From Nemania diffusa (taxonomy: Eukaryota; Ascomycota; Sordariomycetes; Xylariales; Xylariaceae): a DNA stretch of 64,000 nucleotides. The stretch is from positions 3,874,501 to 3,938,500 of the forward strand of contig JBBPUQ010000003.1 of NCBI GenBank assembly GCA_038501195.1. Reading direction: 5' to 3'. Position numbers and translations under genes: made by a program. Every line of letters begins with the position of its first letter. Position 1 is the first letter of the stretch. Under the pieces are notes generated by a model. That model was not told the origin of the DNA. It saw only the letters and a program-made list of their open reading frames with translations, and did no database searches. This document shows positions 12,237 through 23,849 of this stretch, piece by piece.

Positions 12237-13978
12237 TTAGATTGCAGTCGGTCGGCGCTTGCGCGGAGATCGACGAACTGAGCGGTCCGCAACGCCGCTT
12301 TCTACATCGTCAGGGACCAGAATCGACAATATCGACTTCTCAATCTCATCCCGACCACCCATCAACTGGTCCTCCTCTATCCAGCCTATCTCGACGGCAT
12401 AGCGCAGGATATCGCTTGCACTTTCGAACCCGGGTACACTCTCGTCGGCCTCCGGGTCTAGGTAAGACCACATCTCCTTCGTCGTGCGTTTGAACGAATT
12501 GACTTCCTTTTTAGGTCCAGAGAAGTTGTCCACCATCCAATCGTACAGATAGGCAAGCCACAGGACGTTTGTGTACGGCTCGTGGATAGCCCATGTGATA
12601 GGGCCGTCGATGCCGTCCGTGTAGGGTTTCTTGTGGTCCTCGGGCGGGAGGCACACGCGGTCTCCTCTCAACAAGAATGATCTCATCTGCCGGTATACAC
12701 GGCATTGCGCTGCGTGCTCACTTGTGAAGATGCTAAGGTCGCGCTCTAAGTCGTAGGCTACGGGCTCCGATTCGTAGTCGGCTTGCGCCCGTGAGAGGCC
12801 GTAGTCTAAAATGGTGATTTCGAGACCCGAGAAGCCGTAGCAGCCCGTCCGATCCCGTTCTTCCTTCGGGATGGGATTGCCTACTTTTCGAATGCAGAGG
12901 TTCCCCTCGTGAAGGTCTCGATGCTATGTTTGTTAGCATAGTATACATCTATACCTCTGTAGTCTAAGGAATTAGCAAGACGTACCTCGAATTCGATTCT
13001 CGCCTCTGCCCTTGCGAGCGCAATAGTAACATGGAAGAATATATCCCATAACTGATCAGCTGTCGCGAGTTCGAAATCCTCGAGTGCTGTTCCCGCATCC
13101 CCCAATTCCACGACCAGAAATTTCGTATCATCAAGATACCGACTAGGCGACGGATAGAACTGCAGCCGACCAGGATCTTGTCTCTTAAGTTTCTTCTGAA
13201 AGGCCTGGTGCGTTTCTAGTAGCTCCCGACATGCCTTTCCTTGCACTATATATCGCTCTTTGTAGACCACAAATCCAGGTATGTCAGCCACCCATTCGGA
13301 GATCTGGAGCTCGCCCTGTAGGTCGGATTCGCTATGCGGCTCTTCGTCTACAAGTCCAGACTTCTGCTGTGTTTTGGTCTGTGGCTTTATCGGCGATGAC
13401 ATCCTTATCACTTTAATGATGCTTGTTCCCCGCTCATTCGTGACTCGGTACACCTCTGCATAGGAGGCTTCTGCGATCTTGACGATGCTATCACCTGGTG
13501 GGCAGACTTCAGCCCAGGAGAGGACCAGTAATTCCTTCGCCTCTTCTTGGACATATGATGTAGGCGTGACCTCTGCTTCATTTTCTTGTTCCTCCTCTAC
13601 CTCCTCGTCTTTGTCTGCCTCCCTTTCCTCCTCTTCTATTTTTGATTCAGGTGGTGTAGGCCCAGACTTCAGCGGTGTTAGCGGGTTAATATCCCTGTCT
13701 CTAGGTGGATCTACCAGAACAGACTGTCTCGTTCTCCTTCGTGGAGGTGCAGGTGATTCTGGAGAATGTGTATTTTCATCGTGAATTTTAATTGACGACA
13801 AATTCTGCGTTAACTTTGCAACTAGCTCGTCGTCATCGGAGTCATGCCTGTCTACCAGTCCTGTCTTTGCCGTCTGTACAGGAGTTTGGGGCAACTCGAC
13901 AAATAGCCGACCAGCAGCTCGTGGCTTCTTGCTCTGCTTGCCATATCTCCGGGTTGTGCTTGATTTCGACATGTCCAC
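12237..13978 (-). CDS. Haspin-type serine/threonine kinase
   Basis: Haspin kinases phosphorylate histone H3 on Thr3 in mitosis, which helps place the chromosomal passenger complex. Two exons, 13978-12986 and 12923-12237, join exactly at FE-HRDLHEGN to give 559 residues. The N-terminal 145 residues are low complexity, with a Glu-rich stretch (about 113-136). The kinase core starts near 162: KIAEASYAEVYRV (nucleotide loop), GTSIIKVIR with the ATP-binding Lys at about 189, SDLQGELQISEW (helix C region), HRDLHEGN (catalytic loop, 332-339) and ITILDYGLSRA (metal-binding motif, Asp about 371). Haspins usually have DYT where typical kinases have DFG; here it is DYG. The C-terminal lobe contains NVLWLAYLYDWM and ends in a basic tail. 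It shares a roughly 500-bp divergent promoter region with the CCDC47-like gene. Identification as haspin is strong; activity on H3 is inferred from the family. Confidence 0.88.
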
Positions 13979-14476
13979 GTTTATATATGATTGAGCTTTG
14001 TGAAGAGTAGTTACTTCATTGTGATTGTGGTCGATTTTCTGATTTCCATCAACAGTGACTGGGATTTATTTACTTATTTCCAAAGAAAGGCAAGCGTAAT
14101 GCAGCGTCCCGGCAACTATGAACGCCACAAACTGCCCCACTTACCCCCTTAAAAATCAGCCTCAACCTACATACATATAGGTACGCATAAGGTTATGCAT
14201 ACCTACCTGGTATCTACTTACTGGGTACAGTAGGTAGAAGTGGGTCACCTATCTATGTAGATGGAAGCATTGGACCCCGGCTCTCGGGACCTTCTCCATC
14301 CACATCAGTCAGGCTTCAGCCCCCGATTCCGTGCGCTTCTAAGTAGGTAGCTACTGCATCGTTGCCGAATTAGGTGCTAGAGGTGATTTTGATCCCCTTT
14401 CGTCCTTTCTTTGTTCCCTCTCCCCCTTCAACCTTGTCGCGAAAGCAATTGCATTCTCGCACGAGAGTCTACAAAG
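13979..14476. promoter_or_regulatory. Divergent intergenic region, haspin / CCDC47-like
   Basis: About 500 bases separate two start codons on opposite strands, so both promoters must lie here. It contains CCTACCTGG and TAGGTAG versions of the dispersed motif (about 14170-14235 and 14342-14350) and a pyrimidine-rich stretch just before the plus-strand start. No specific factor site is identified. Confidence 0.5.
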
Positions 14477-16049
14477 ATGGCCGACTTCCTGAAGAACATC
14501 CTTGGAGGCAACAAGCCAGCAGACACTCCTGTCGCGGCCAAGGCTGATTCTGGTACGTGGCTGTTCTCCTTTGCCGTTTTCTTTTCCTGTTTGCGGTCTT
14601 GAATGGCGTGTCTAGCTCCTCCGGCATCGTACGCCGCGAGTGATTCTCGTCGCAATTGAGTCTCTACCTATACTCGCAGCGCGGGGTCTAGGATAGCTTA
14701 CACTATCGAGATGCACTGCTTATGGCACCAATGACATGTGCTGATCATAATCAATTGACTATAGATTTCGCCGATTTCGCGGAAGCGCCTCAACCCACTC
14801 CACTACCTTTCCAGACGGTCGCCGGTGGCTTGGCCGCCAACGGACCTGTTCCTACTGCGCGTCCCTACACAAAATGGTATAATGTACATGAGCGCCATAG
14901 TTTGAGCGAGTTTCGCACCGAAGGGCTCATCCTATCCGTCATCGCCATCATCTGCACCCTGCACTTCTTCGGCGCGCGATTGAACCGGACCAAGTCGAAG
15001 GCATGGGCAAAAGCTCATGCGTCCCTTCTGACTAATGAGTTCGCTCTCGTGGGCTTCGGCGGGTCGCGCCTCTCCGAAGATGAGTCCGATAAGATACTGA
15101 AGGAGAAGAGCTTGTTTGAATATGCTTCGTATGCCACCGGTCGACAGAACGTTGCTTTCATGGATGTCAAGATATCGCTGATGAAGCGCTTCAACCCTCT
15201 GGTGCTCTTCCCCGACTATATCATTTCCTTCTTCTTTGAGAGCTACCCTACACCCGAGGATTCTGTGGGCGCTACTATCTACCCCTTTGATGGAAGGGAG
15301 GCCCAAATTGTCCCTGGTATCCCCGGCGCTGCCGAACTGCGGAGCAAAGACTCGAAGAGCACCTACGATGGGTTCGTCTGGGCTATCGTAAACAAGAATC
15401 AAATGAAGCAGCTTCGGGACGACCGTTATGATGTCTCTATCACCTTCACCAAGGACCACGCTAAGCTACCTGTCTGGACAACTGTCATGAGCGAGAGCGC
15501 AGAGATCACCTCGGCTCTCCTAACGGACGAGCTGGTTGAGGCTATCAAGCAGGCAGGTGAGCTGTTTGACTACCTTATCATCACTGACCAACCGGTTGAG
15601 AAACCTGCGACGTAAGTTAAGCGATCCTCAAGTCAAGCTGGATGATTCCTAAAGTTAGATACTAACTCAACCATAGATTGGAAGAAGCTGTCCCACGCAA
15701 GCGCATCTTCCTTCGCTACCGACTCCCATCCTCAAACAGCTATGAGGACCTCCTCCCCCTCTTCTCTTACTTTGTCCGACTACCCGACCAGTTGGCATCG
15801 GCAGCCCACTTCCGCGCGGAAGTCCTGCGCAAGGTTAAGAGTGTGCGCGAAGAGAACATTAAGCAAATCCAGAAAGTAGCCGAGGAAGAGAAGGCCGAGG
15901 AACGGGCGCTCGAGCGCGACAAGAGCAGGAAGGCAAAGCGCGATGCTGAGCTCAACGCCCTCGACGCCAAGGCCCAGAAGAAATACCTCGAGAAGGAGAA
16001 GGAAAAGGAGTTGCGTAAGGCCGCCAAGAAGCAGACTGTGCGCGGATAA
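14477..16049 (+). CDS. CCDC47-like ER membrane protein (DUF1682)
   Basis: Homologue of CCDC47, a calcium-binding ER protein that in animals is part of the PAT complex, an intramembrane chaperone acting with the translocon on multispanning proteins. Three exons, 14477-14552, 14765-15611 and 15677-16049, give 431 residues. The first intron is fairly long (212 nt). A single membrane span lies at about 79-96 (LILSVIAIICTLHFFGA), followed by the conserved domain with FALVGFGGSRLSEDESDKIL, the segment from ATGRQNVAFMD to SLMKRFNPL, FPDYIISFFFES, and SKSTYDGFVWAIVNKNQMKQLRDDRYD. The C-terminal 80 residues are a Lys/Glu-rich coiled coil ending in a basic tail, as in the family. The start is the first ATG of a short exon encoding MADFLKNILGG. 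Family assignment is confident; a PAT-complex role in fungi is inference. Confidence 0.87.
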
Positions 16050-16462
16050 AAGCCCACTAGTAATGCGATTCTAATCGAATATACTATACTATACTATACT
16101 ACCTACATGCTGGGATTCGCATAGGGGGGTTCCGGACCGGGGGTTAGGATGGCGGGTTTACGCAGCAAGGAGAATTAAAAAGGGGTTTATTAATGAGGCA
16201 TACACGGTGGGACCTTTAAAAGTCTATAATCGGCACACTTACATGTAACTACTTTGAAAACCGCGGGGCCGGGCATACTAGATTCTAGTCGTTGCCAAGT
16301 GTAAAAACAACTTGTTCGAAGCATCCTTTCTCTTGCGGTCGTATGTTTTTTATGTACCGATCGATTCTCATCTATGGATGCAAGGTCTTGCTTCCCTACC
16401 GTCACTTGCGAGGCCATGTAGACAAACCAATGTGATGTAGATAGAGGTGCTATTCACGTGCC

Positions 16463-17245
16463 TCATGAAGCCGGCCTCGAGAGTATGTCTTCGACGCGTT
16501 TCACTTTGTCTTGGGCTGTCTGCTTCTTGTCCGTCCTGTGACATCGTCAGAATCATAAGAGAGGCGAGGGGGTGCTAGGAAAACTGTAGGACAAACCGGC
16601 TTAGGAAGAGGAAAACTCACCTTGTGCCGACGCGCATCGAGCTCTGCACTCGCACGACGCCTCGTGCGTGGACTACGCTGTGCGCCTGTCCGATCACTTT
16701 CATCACCTCGTCCCAAGAGCCTTCTGTGCGTTGAGATTCGTTAGTTTGTTGGCTGAGTGTATATTTCATTGCGCTCTGCTAGGATACATGTATACGTTGT
16801 TTGGTAGTCTTGTTCATTATGAAGATAGTTGTGACCGATATACTCAGCATGTGAGGTATATAGATTGTGCGCCTTTGCGCTGAGAAAAATACAGGAGAAT
16901 ATATGAGACGCTTTATCGACAACGTACCTACTGTTGTCCCAGCGGAATGCATCGTGTACACAAGCCCGCTCGCCTTGAGCAGCTTCTGGACCTCGGCCAC
17001 TTCCTCCGCGACGGAGACGGAGCCGGTGCCGACCTGTAGGTAAAGGCTGGGTTAGATCCGATGCTTGGATTTCTTGGCTTAGTCTTGTTCGACTCAATTA
17101 TACGCTCGAGAGCGGACGCATCACATATGGCCGGAGCCGCACGGACTCGGCGGGTGAGTTGTCATGCCGCAAGAAATAAACGCACCGGGATCAAACAGAA
17201 GTCGGCATAGCACCGCTCGGGCGTCGCGATATGCGCGTATTCCAT
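16463..17245 (-). CDS. UPF0045 / ECM15-like thiamine-binding-type protein
   Basis: Small ferredoxin-like fold protein of the MTH1187/YkoF group, related to yeast ECM15 (YBL001C); family members bind thiamine or similar ligands as tetramers, and the cellular role is unclear. It is split into four small exons, 17245-17186, 17033-16928, 16723-16621 and 16535-16463, which join in frame to 113 residues. The pattern is typical: ADFCLIPVGTGSVSVAEEVAEVQKLLKASGLVYTMHSAGTTVEGSWDEVMKVIGQAHSVVHARGVVRVQSSMRVGTRTDKKQ, shown here only as key motifs: IPVGTG (20-25), YTMHSAGTT, GSWDEV, and RVGTRTDK. All four junctions have GT-AG borders (GTGCGT, GTACGT and GTGAGT donors). The reading frame is invisible without splicing because no exon exceeds 110 nt. 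Its 3' end faces the CCDC47-like gene about 410 bp away. Confidence 0.85.
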
Positions 17246-17936
17246 TATTCGCTCAGTCAAGCCAGAATATGCTGCTTAGCAGGCTTTAATTATTCTCGGG
17301 GAATTATGAATGATATCTTTAGATGCGATTTGAAGTGATGAAATTGATGATATAGTAGTGGTAACGTAAAGATAACGAAGCTCCAGTGTTGTTGTGTTGT
17401 AAATACTTACGTCCGGCAAACTAAAACCCCACCACCGGCCCCGTCATCCCATGACGATGTCTACTAGCAAGTTCTGTCGGCCAACTCTTCCAAGTTCTTA
17501 ATCATTAAAAAAGCACAACACAAATTTACAATCCATTTTATCATACCTTAGTCAATATTAGAAAAAAAGTAATTTCTGTAAAGAGTCAAATCCATTAAGG
17601 ATGTCTTTAAATTGTGTTTTACTCTATTATCTAATCTACCTAATACAGAATAGAGAATTGTTTGTGCAGCCTTGCGGCTAATGTCAAAACATGTGCTGTT
17701 TTCGACGTAGTATGTATAACCAAGGACAGTGTTGTTCCTAAAGACAACTTTGTACCCGCCCGCCCGCAAATAACCAAAATCAAGCCTGATATAAACGCCG
17801 TCGCTATGTGTAGCCTCAAGCCGACCCAGCCGATCAGAATGCTTTTCTCTTCTCTTTAGCTTTCCGTTTATCCACCGCAGAATTTGAAACGGGATATGCG
17901 CGCCAAATAAACCTATAAAAAATCCAACCTGTCAGT
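17246..17936. other. Intergenic, ECM15-like promoter and PLC-like 3' flank
   Basis: Fairly AT-rich around 17500-17700. Short frames at 17548-17769 (-) and 17662-17859 (+) overlap each other and resemble no family I know. No supported gene. Confidence 0.45.
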
Positions 17937-19142
17937 CTAGGTGAGGAGCAACGCCGCCGCGAAGAACGCGACGAGTGCCCCGGTGCCCATGCCAGCGGCG
18001 CCACGCGCACGTTTTGCCTGGCTGGAAGCAGTATCTGCCTCAGCGACGGTGGCGTTCGTGCGTCCGACGGCGGTGATGCCGTTCATGACGTCCGCCGTCG
18101 TGATAGCAGGCCCCTCGCTCCAGAAGTCGACCAGCACAAACGTCGGCTTGTAGCCCCACTCGGCCAGGCAGGTCTTCGCGTGCAGACCCAGCGCCCCCGT
18201 CGTCGTCGTGGAGGCGCTGTTCGTCGTGGCGATGTCGTCGACGTCGGGGATCTCGATGGAGGAGCCCAGGTCGTCGTACACGAAGTGGTTCATGAGCGGC
18301 AGCAGGCCGGCGGCGAGCGCGGCCGAGGCCGAGGCCTGCGTCGTGGGCCGGTCGAGCGTGCAGTTGAAGCCCGACAGCGACGTGATGTCGTATGCCGTCT
18401 CGAAGACGTAGTCGAATTCGGAGAGCAGGTACGGGTAGGCGCTGCTGGCGGTGACGGAGGCGATGAAGGTCACGAGGCGCGTCTTGGCCGTGATCATGGT
18501 CTGCAGCGTCGGCCACGTGGTACCCGAGGGCGTGTAGCCGTACTCGGAGATGCCCGAGGCCTCGAACACGGCGCCGAACTGCGCGGCCGTCTTGCTGTCC
18601 GAGTTGACGATCAGGAGCGTCACCACCTCGTTGGGGTTGTTGTCCATCCAGTACTTGATGTCCGCGAGCCAGTCCTCCAGGGGGCCGGCGTCTAGCAGGC
18701 TACATAGTGTGTGGCACATCTCGATGGTGCCGTTGAGATCGTGGACCTGCAGCTGCAGCAGCCGTATGCCGGCGTCTAACGCGACCGTTGCGTTGTAGTA
18801 CTGGGTGCCGGCCACCGAATTGCCGGTGCTGGCGTCTCGGAGGAAGGACGAATCATGGGCGCCCATGTGGGTGATGTTGCTGTACGAGCGGTTGCATAGC
18901 GAGGGTGAGTTGTTACAAGCTACTGTCGACGCCGACGTCGTTGTCGATGTTGACGTCGATGCTGATGCTGATGCTGATGTCGAACTCGACACCGCCGCTA
19001 CTGCTGCTGCTGTTGTCGTAGTAGCAGCCGTCGCTGATGTCACAGAAGAGAAGAAATTATTCCATTGCTGTGGTGACGAATGTGCTACACCCGCGAGGGT
19101 CGCGAGAGTTGCTAGGTACGTGCATAGTGATGATGGGATCAT
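17937..19142 (-). CDS. Secreted PLC-like phosphodiesterase, probably GPI-anchored
   Basis: Intronless gene for a 401-residue protein with the TIM-barrel fold of PI-specific phospholipase C X-domain proteins. An N-terminal signal peptide (about 1-22) is followed by a Ser/Thr/Ala-rich stretch (33-74), probably O-glycosylated, then the barrel: HMGAHDSSF with the first catalytic-type His at 96, [31 protein letters not shown] with the second His at 144, [26 protein letters not shown], and [13 protein letters not shown]. The C-terminus ends in a small-residue region plus a hydrophobic tail ([14 protein letters not shown]), a good GPI signal. Fungal relatives are annotated as PLC-like phosphodiesterases; substrate is unknown. 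The gene is strongly GC-biased at third positions, which creates long shadow frames on the other strand. Confidence 0.85.
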   Translation of the reverse strand: MIPSSLCTYLATLATLAGVAHSSPQQWNNFFSSVTSATAATTTTAAAVAAVSSSTSASASASTSTSTTTSASTVACNNSPSLCNRSYSNITHMGAHDSSFLRDASTGNSVAGTQYYNATVALDAGIRLLQLQVHDLNGTIEMCHTLCSLLDAGPLEDWLADIKYWMDNNPNEVVTLLIVNSDSKTAAQFGAVFEASGISEYGYTPSGTTWPTLQTMITAKTRLVTFIASVTASSAYPYLLSEFDYVFETAYDITSLSGFNCTLDRPTTQASASAALAAGLLPLMNHFVYDDLGSSIEIPDVDDIATTNSASTTTTGALGLHAKTCLAEWGYKPTFVLVDFWSEGPAITTADVMNGITAVGRTNATVAEADTASSQAKRARGAAGMGTGALVAFFAAALLLT

Positions 19143-20493
19143 CTCGCTGAGGCAATCCGAAAACAGGGGTTATTTAGTACACTTTTTCACCTGTGTATAT
19201 TTCTGTACTTTTCATACAAGGGAAACGAGAGGAAAGAGATCAAACAAAGAAACCAGAGATGTTAAAGTAAGGAAACGGCTCTATATTCTCCAGCAGCGAG
19301 TGGTGCCATACTGTCCTTTAACTATAATTCAGATTGACAGGTCGGAGCGGTACGCTACGGATACCTACCTACGTAATGCTCGCTGCGCTTCCACTGTGGT
19401 GTTGATGTGCGAAATGCCGGACCCCCGGCGAATGGTGATCTACAGGGTCATGGTGGCTAGCCGTGCTGCAGGGCTAGGCTCCCGATAGGTTAGATCAGCA
19501 CAGTTAGAGGGCGCCCTTACAGCGCTGTAAGGTCTGCAACGGCGCTGTACCTGGCCGGCGGCTGCGTATGCTGTGGAGTCTGTCTGGACTCTGAAGCTTG
19601 TGGCTGCGCCTCCACGTCAACCTTGGCAAAGGCGAAACCATGCAAACGCGCGTTCCGTTGCTCGAGAGTTTCAACGCAATTCTGCCGGGAGCTACAGAAC
19701 TAGGTAGATGCAGGTCTCCATAAAGAAGGTTTTCATCCGAATAGATCATCGCGAACTCTATCCACACTCTTTGCTATGTACGGTAGATATTCTCTATGAC
19801 ATAACTAGAGACGTGCGATAATTTCAAGTAAGCCATGTTTGGCACCTCTCTGGATAGACAATGACGAGCCGAAATCAAGTTTGTTTGATATTCCTTAAAG
19901 TCATGCCTTACCCAAAAGTAAATACGAAAGCCCCATTAAAAGAGACAGTGCAACGTGCGGTTGCGATGCTAAGTACAGGCTAAGTATTTGTTATATACAC
20001 TGTATGGGTCTTTCCAACCTCCTGAGACAACGACAGTCGGTATTCGGTATGGATTACTTAGCCACACACAGCCCCTTAGCTGCTTGTCTGTGATTGCTCA
20101 TAGTAATCTGATAACGACAATCTATTGGCCCGTCTTGAGAGGACCTACCTATTTTTGGTGATTGGAAGGTTAACACGAGAACAACTAACCGCTAGTACAT
20201 AGGCATCGTGTAAACTCGGAAGACAGGTAATAGCCCAATGAGAGAGGAGGTTGAGGAAGTCGTCACACAAACAAGCCGCGAACCAGACGATTCGTTTCAG
20301 AAAGATTATGCTTTATCTAGAGGAATAAACTGCCTATGTCCTGTTTTGGCAGTTACCGTGGTACAAGCATCTGGACTTTCTAAGCACTTTGGATAACTTA
20401 AAGATAAAACCATCTTTCGCGGGGTATCCATTACTAGCTATGTTAGTATCTCCTCTCACCAACCTTTTAATGACCAAGGCAGGAGTAGGTATA
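19143..20493. other. Intergenic, PLC-like promoter and CDC37 3' flank
   Basis: About 1.35 kb. Open frames here (19504-19767 and the extension of the plus-strand frame across 19143-19488) lack family resemblance. No RNA gene or repeat array was recognised. Confidence 0.45.
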
Positions 20494-22125
20494 CTACGTT
20501 GAAGGGGTAATATTTTGCTCAGGATCGTCCGAATACGCCTCCATGGCAGCCCGTTCTTCCAGTTCCTTAATCTTCTGTTTGCCTTCCTCCGTCGTAGCGT
20601 CTATTATCTGCTCTTGCAAGCTAAGAATACCAGCCTACAATACAGTCAGTAAATAGGCATGCTGACTGATCATGTCATAGCATATATATATATGTCTTCT
20701 TACCTCGCTCAAGAGGCCAACAAGATCCTCGGCCTCGGGCACTTTCATCTTGCCAAGGACCTCGTTGACCTTGTCTAGGCTACCAGACTCTAGCGCCTTT
20801 TGCATGTCCGGTGTAAAGCCCTTGAATATTTCGCGTCCGTGCTTCTCAGCTTCATCTTCGCTACCCTCCAGTGGGATTCGGATCTTGATCTCGGTGCCTG
20901 GCTCGACAGCATGTAGTTGGATCTGCTCTGTCTCGCCAGACTCGCCTTCTTCAGCCTGCCGCGCACTGATCTCCGCCGTTCGGCTTTTGATGCGGAGGTA
21001 AGTGTCTTGTACATCTTTATAGAATACATCTTGGGCTTGGTGACCCTTGGTGTTGATGCGCTTGAAGAAGAGCGCAACACCATCCCTGCCTAGCGCGCGG
21101 CAGTACTGAAGGAGAAGGGCTTGGTGTACGTAGTTTTTTGCAACATCATCTTGATTCTTTATCTGCGCATCAAACGCCATGACGAGGATGCCATCTGTTT
21201 CTTTCTCGGATAGAATACTTGGGTGCGAAGTGAGGAAGGCATGGCTTTCTCGATACTCCTTAGCCTTGATATTCGCGAACTTGCGACCATCAGCAGAAGC
21301 CTCAATCTCGGCATCATCGTCTCCGCCAGCAGCCGATGTCGCCTTCGCTTCGTCTAGATTGCTTGTGGAGTAGTTGGGGTTCAAGAGTTCGACTCTCCCA
21401 TCGTTCTTCTCCCCTGACGTGGACGGTGTGGACTTTGCAACGTATGAGCTATCGAACCCTGTATGGATGCTCTCGCTTGTGATTCTGCGACCTTCCTCCT
21501 TCTCCAGCTCTGCCAGCTTTTCCAAGAGCTGTTTCTGTAGATCCTGCACCTTGTTCAGGTGGTTCCCCAGTTCCTCAACCATGCCGGTGTACCGGTTCTC
21601 GACCTTTCTTTCGTTGAGCGTAGTGTTTATCTGGTCTAGCATGACCATCATCATCTTGCTATACGTAGGGGGTTGCTCTAAATGATCTTGGAGGCCCTCG
21701 GGTCGCACAGGTGGCTTATCGTCTTCGGGGTCACCAGCAGTCTCGATGACGGCTCTAAAAGCCATCTCGGCGAGGCCCGCATCAGTCTCGGCAGTATTAG
21801 CTTGGAGAGAAGCCAGAAGGCTAGATATTCGCTTTATCAATCCATCGTTTATCTGGCGCTCGTACTTATAGACCTCGATCTGATGTCGGCGCTGTTGGCG
21901 CTCCGCGTGGATCTGGTTCTGCTTGGCACGGATGAAGGACCGTTTATCGACGTTTGGGTGGACCTCGATATCAGAGTCATCGCTGAGCTCCAGGTTGTCC
22001 TGCAATGAGAGAGATTTGGTAGTTAGCCCTCGGTGCCAGCTCTTATAAATATCGACGGAGAAGTAGATAGCTGGTGTCGACAGCCTCAAGTAAACACTCA
22101 CCCACTTGCTGTAGTCTACAGGCAT
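20494..22125 (-). CDS. cdc37: CDC37, Hsp90 co-chaperone for protein kinases
   Basis: Cytosolic co-chaperone that delivers client kinases to Hsp90. Three exons, 22125-22102 (24 nt), 21999-20704 and 20634-20494, give 486 residues. The invariant N-terminus MPVDYSKWDNLELSDDSDIEVHPNVD is restored only by joining the tiny first exon; Ser14 in LSDDSD is the position phosphorylated by CK2 in yeast and animals. Then RSFIRAKQNQIHAERQQRR, a coiled-coil kinase-binding region, a central Hsp90-binding domain with SHPSILSEKETDGILVMAFDAQ and NYVHQALLLQYC, and a C-terminal domain with GFTPDMQKALESGSLDKVNEVLGKM. The last exon (47 codons) encodes AGILSLQEQIIDATTEEGKQ and an acidic end. The unspliced reading ends shortly after position 20641, which would truncate the C-terminus. 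Confidence 0.95.
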
Positions 22126-23001
22126 CTTGGTTTATATTAGCCGGTCGTAACAAATACGCTGGTCTGAGGAAACCATCAATTGAAGCAGGGTTTGTAGGCC
22201 TGTGAGTCCCTTAGAGGCTACCTAACCTCTATTAAGGACGTAAGCGGTATGACTTGTTCTGGTATATTCTATCTAGAGGGATAGCGGCTGCGGGGTGTTT
22301 AGCAAAAGGTACCCTATGTAGGGAGGTGCTATGTAGGCGCTACAGTACTCCACCCCACCTTAGGTAGGTACATAGGTTATTGATCCGCCAACCCCACTAC
22401 ATATGCGTACCTACGTAGCTAGTACCTACTGTCTTTTAATAGCAGTTTGTTATCGATACTATGTAGGTAGTGAAGATGTGTGTTAGGTACCCGCTTGTAG
22501 GGATCTCGCATCTCCCTGGTCAGCCGCTACAACCTCACTGCTTTATCTACATTGTAATAAATGAATGTAATCTTGTCGGATTTATTTACCTAGGCAGTCT
22601 ACTTGTAGTAAAAAGGCTATAACCCTATTTTATCTTTTTATTCTTCCAACACCATATCTTCGACACGAGCGGAACGCCGATGTAATCCAGGCAGTGTTTC
22701 ACGGCGACTACTGCACAGGCTTGTTTGAATAATAAAGGTCGCGAGACACTAAGAACGCTGGCTGCTCGAGTATTAAAACATCTACCTAATAGACTGATAG
22801 AAGAAGAACGTAAAAACACAATAATGTCGATATTAAATATAGTAGGTCGCCCTGTAGACTTCTCCACACTACCTTCCTCGAGGGAATGAATGCAAGGACC
22901 GGTGGGTATTGCGTAACAACAATCACCCTCCTCGCGTGGTTAGCCCAAACCACTGACTCAAGCAAACACAAGAGAGTATTGTGAAAAAATCTTCACCCTT
23001 C
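22126..23001. other. Intergenic between CDC37 and tRNA-Lys
   Basis: CDC37 promoter plus DNA rich in the dispersed TAGGTAGGTAC motif (about 22360-22490). Short minus-strand frames at 22625-22971 are unlike known proteins. No gene is supported. Confidence 0.45.
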
Positions 23002-23130
23002 GCCCGGTTAGCTCAATCGGTAGAGCGTGAGACTCTTAATCTCAAGGTTGCGGGTAAGTCGCTCCATATGACGAAATGTTCATTTTCAAAATGCTAACAG
23101 TATCAACCAGGTTCGACCCCCGCATTGGGC
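23002..23130 (+). tRNA. tRNA-Lys(CTT), interrupted in the T stem
   Basis: The two parts 23002-23053 and 23111-23130 fold into a complete tRNA. Acceptor strands are GCCCGGT / ATTGGGC; the D arm contains TAGCTCAATCGGTAGAGC (A box); the anticodon stem TGAGA / TCTCA closes a loop CTCTTAA with anticodon CTT, which reads AAG lysine codons. The T stem is GCGG+G / CCCGC around loop TTCGACC. A canonical intron after position 37 is absent. Instead 57 bases interrupt the T stem between standard positions 52 and 53. Because the insertion ends in G, the B box (GGTTCGACCCC) stays intact at 23110-23120. A T-rich stretch starting near 23173 could terminate RNA polymerase III. Whether the gene is active depends on removal of the insertion; otherwise it is an interrupted pseudogene. 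Confidence 0.85.
23054..23110 (+). other. Spliceosomal-type intron inside tRNA-Lys
   Basis: The 57-nt insert starts GTAAGT, has GCTAAC at 23093-23098 and ends CCAG, the same signals as the protein-gene introns in this window, and it is of similar length. Exact removal regenerates an uninterrupted, fully paired T stem. Fungal nuclear tRNA introns normally sit next to the anticodon and are cut by the tRNA endonuclease, so this position and these borders do not fit that pathway. That it is really spliced is inference. Confidence 0.6.
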
Positions 23131-23849
23131 TCAAATCCTAATGCCTTCTAGCTAACTAGAAGTGGTAACCATTCTTTTTCTTTCCTTTTCTACTTGTCCT
23201 TTTTATATTCTTTATTTGCTTGCTTTTATTTTTGATATTTTTTCTTACCCCCAATGTATATAAGCTTAAAGAGAAATATCTTAATTTATGTTATATTATT
23301 CACAGATCTGTAATATTCTATACCTTAGTGAGAAACCTCCGGCCATATATAACGTTTCTAGACATTGGACGCAGAATCCGTTTATAGTATATCAATCCAG
23401 CACGGGTATACGCATAGTTCCGCTAGACTCAGCTACCTCAGTCAATCAGTAATATTCATCGCGATCGTAACCTACACTTATATAGGTATATTACTTATGC
23501 TAGATATATCTTAAGCATCGCTCTGTCACCGGGCTTGAAATTGGTCAGCCTTCGCAGGGTATTCTAGCAACCTTCACGCCACAACAATTCTGATACTTCC
23601 TTCGGACATGGCCGGAGAGAGGTGGCCATCATGAGTGGGCGCGTGGCTCAGCGCACGTTACATCACCATTGGCGAAAGTGAGGCACTCCAGAATGATTGG
23701 CTATCTGGAACGCATTGCTTTTTATAGGAAAGTGGGCGGTTTGTCAGAATAGACCAGGCCTGCGATTATTTCTTCGTTCAAGCCCAGAATTCGACATCAG
23801 AAGAGATATCTAAGCTATTTGAGAAGATCGTGTTGTTGCTTCACTCAAA
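23131..23849. other. Intergenic between tRNA-Lys and the 1031-residue gene
   Basis: Pyrimidine-rich 3' flank of the tRNA, then about 600 bases without a supported frame, ending in the likely promoter and leader of the next gene. Confidence 0.45.

Noticed and set aside
18180..18695. 171-codon plus-strand open frame inside the PLC-like gene
   Set aside because: It is the opposite-strand shadow of a GC-rich gene; its composition (Arg/Gly/Val) is typical of such shadows and it has no family match.
23002..23130. Canonical tRNA intron next to the anticodon
   Set aside because: The anticodon stem and loop TGAGA-CTCTTAA-TCTCA are contiguous, so the interruption is only in the T stem.
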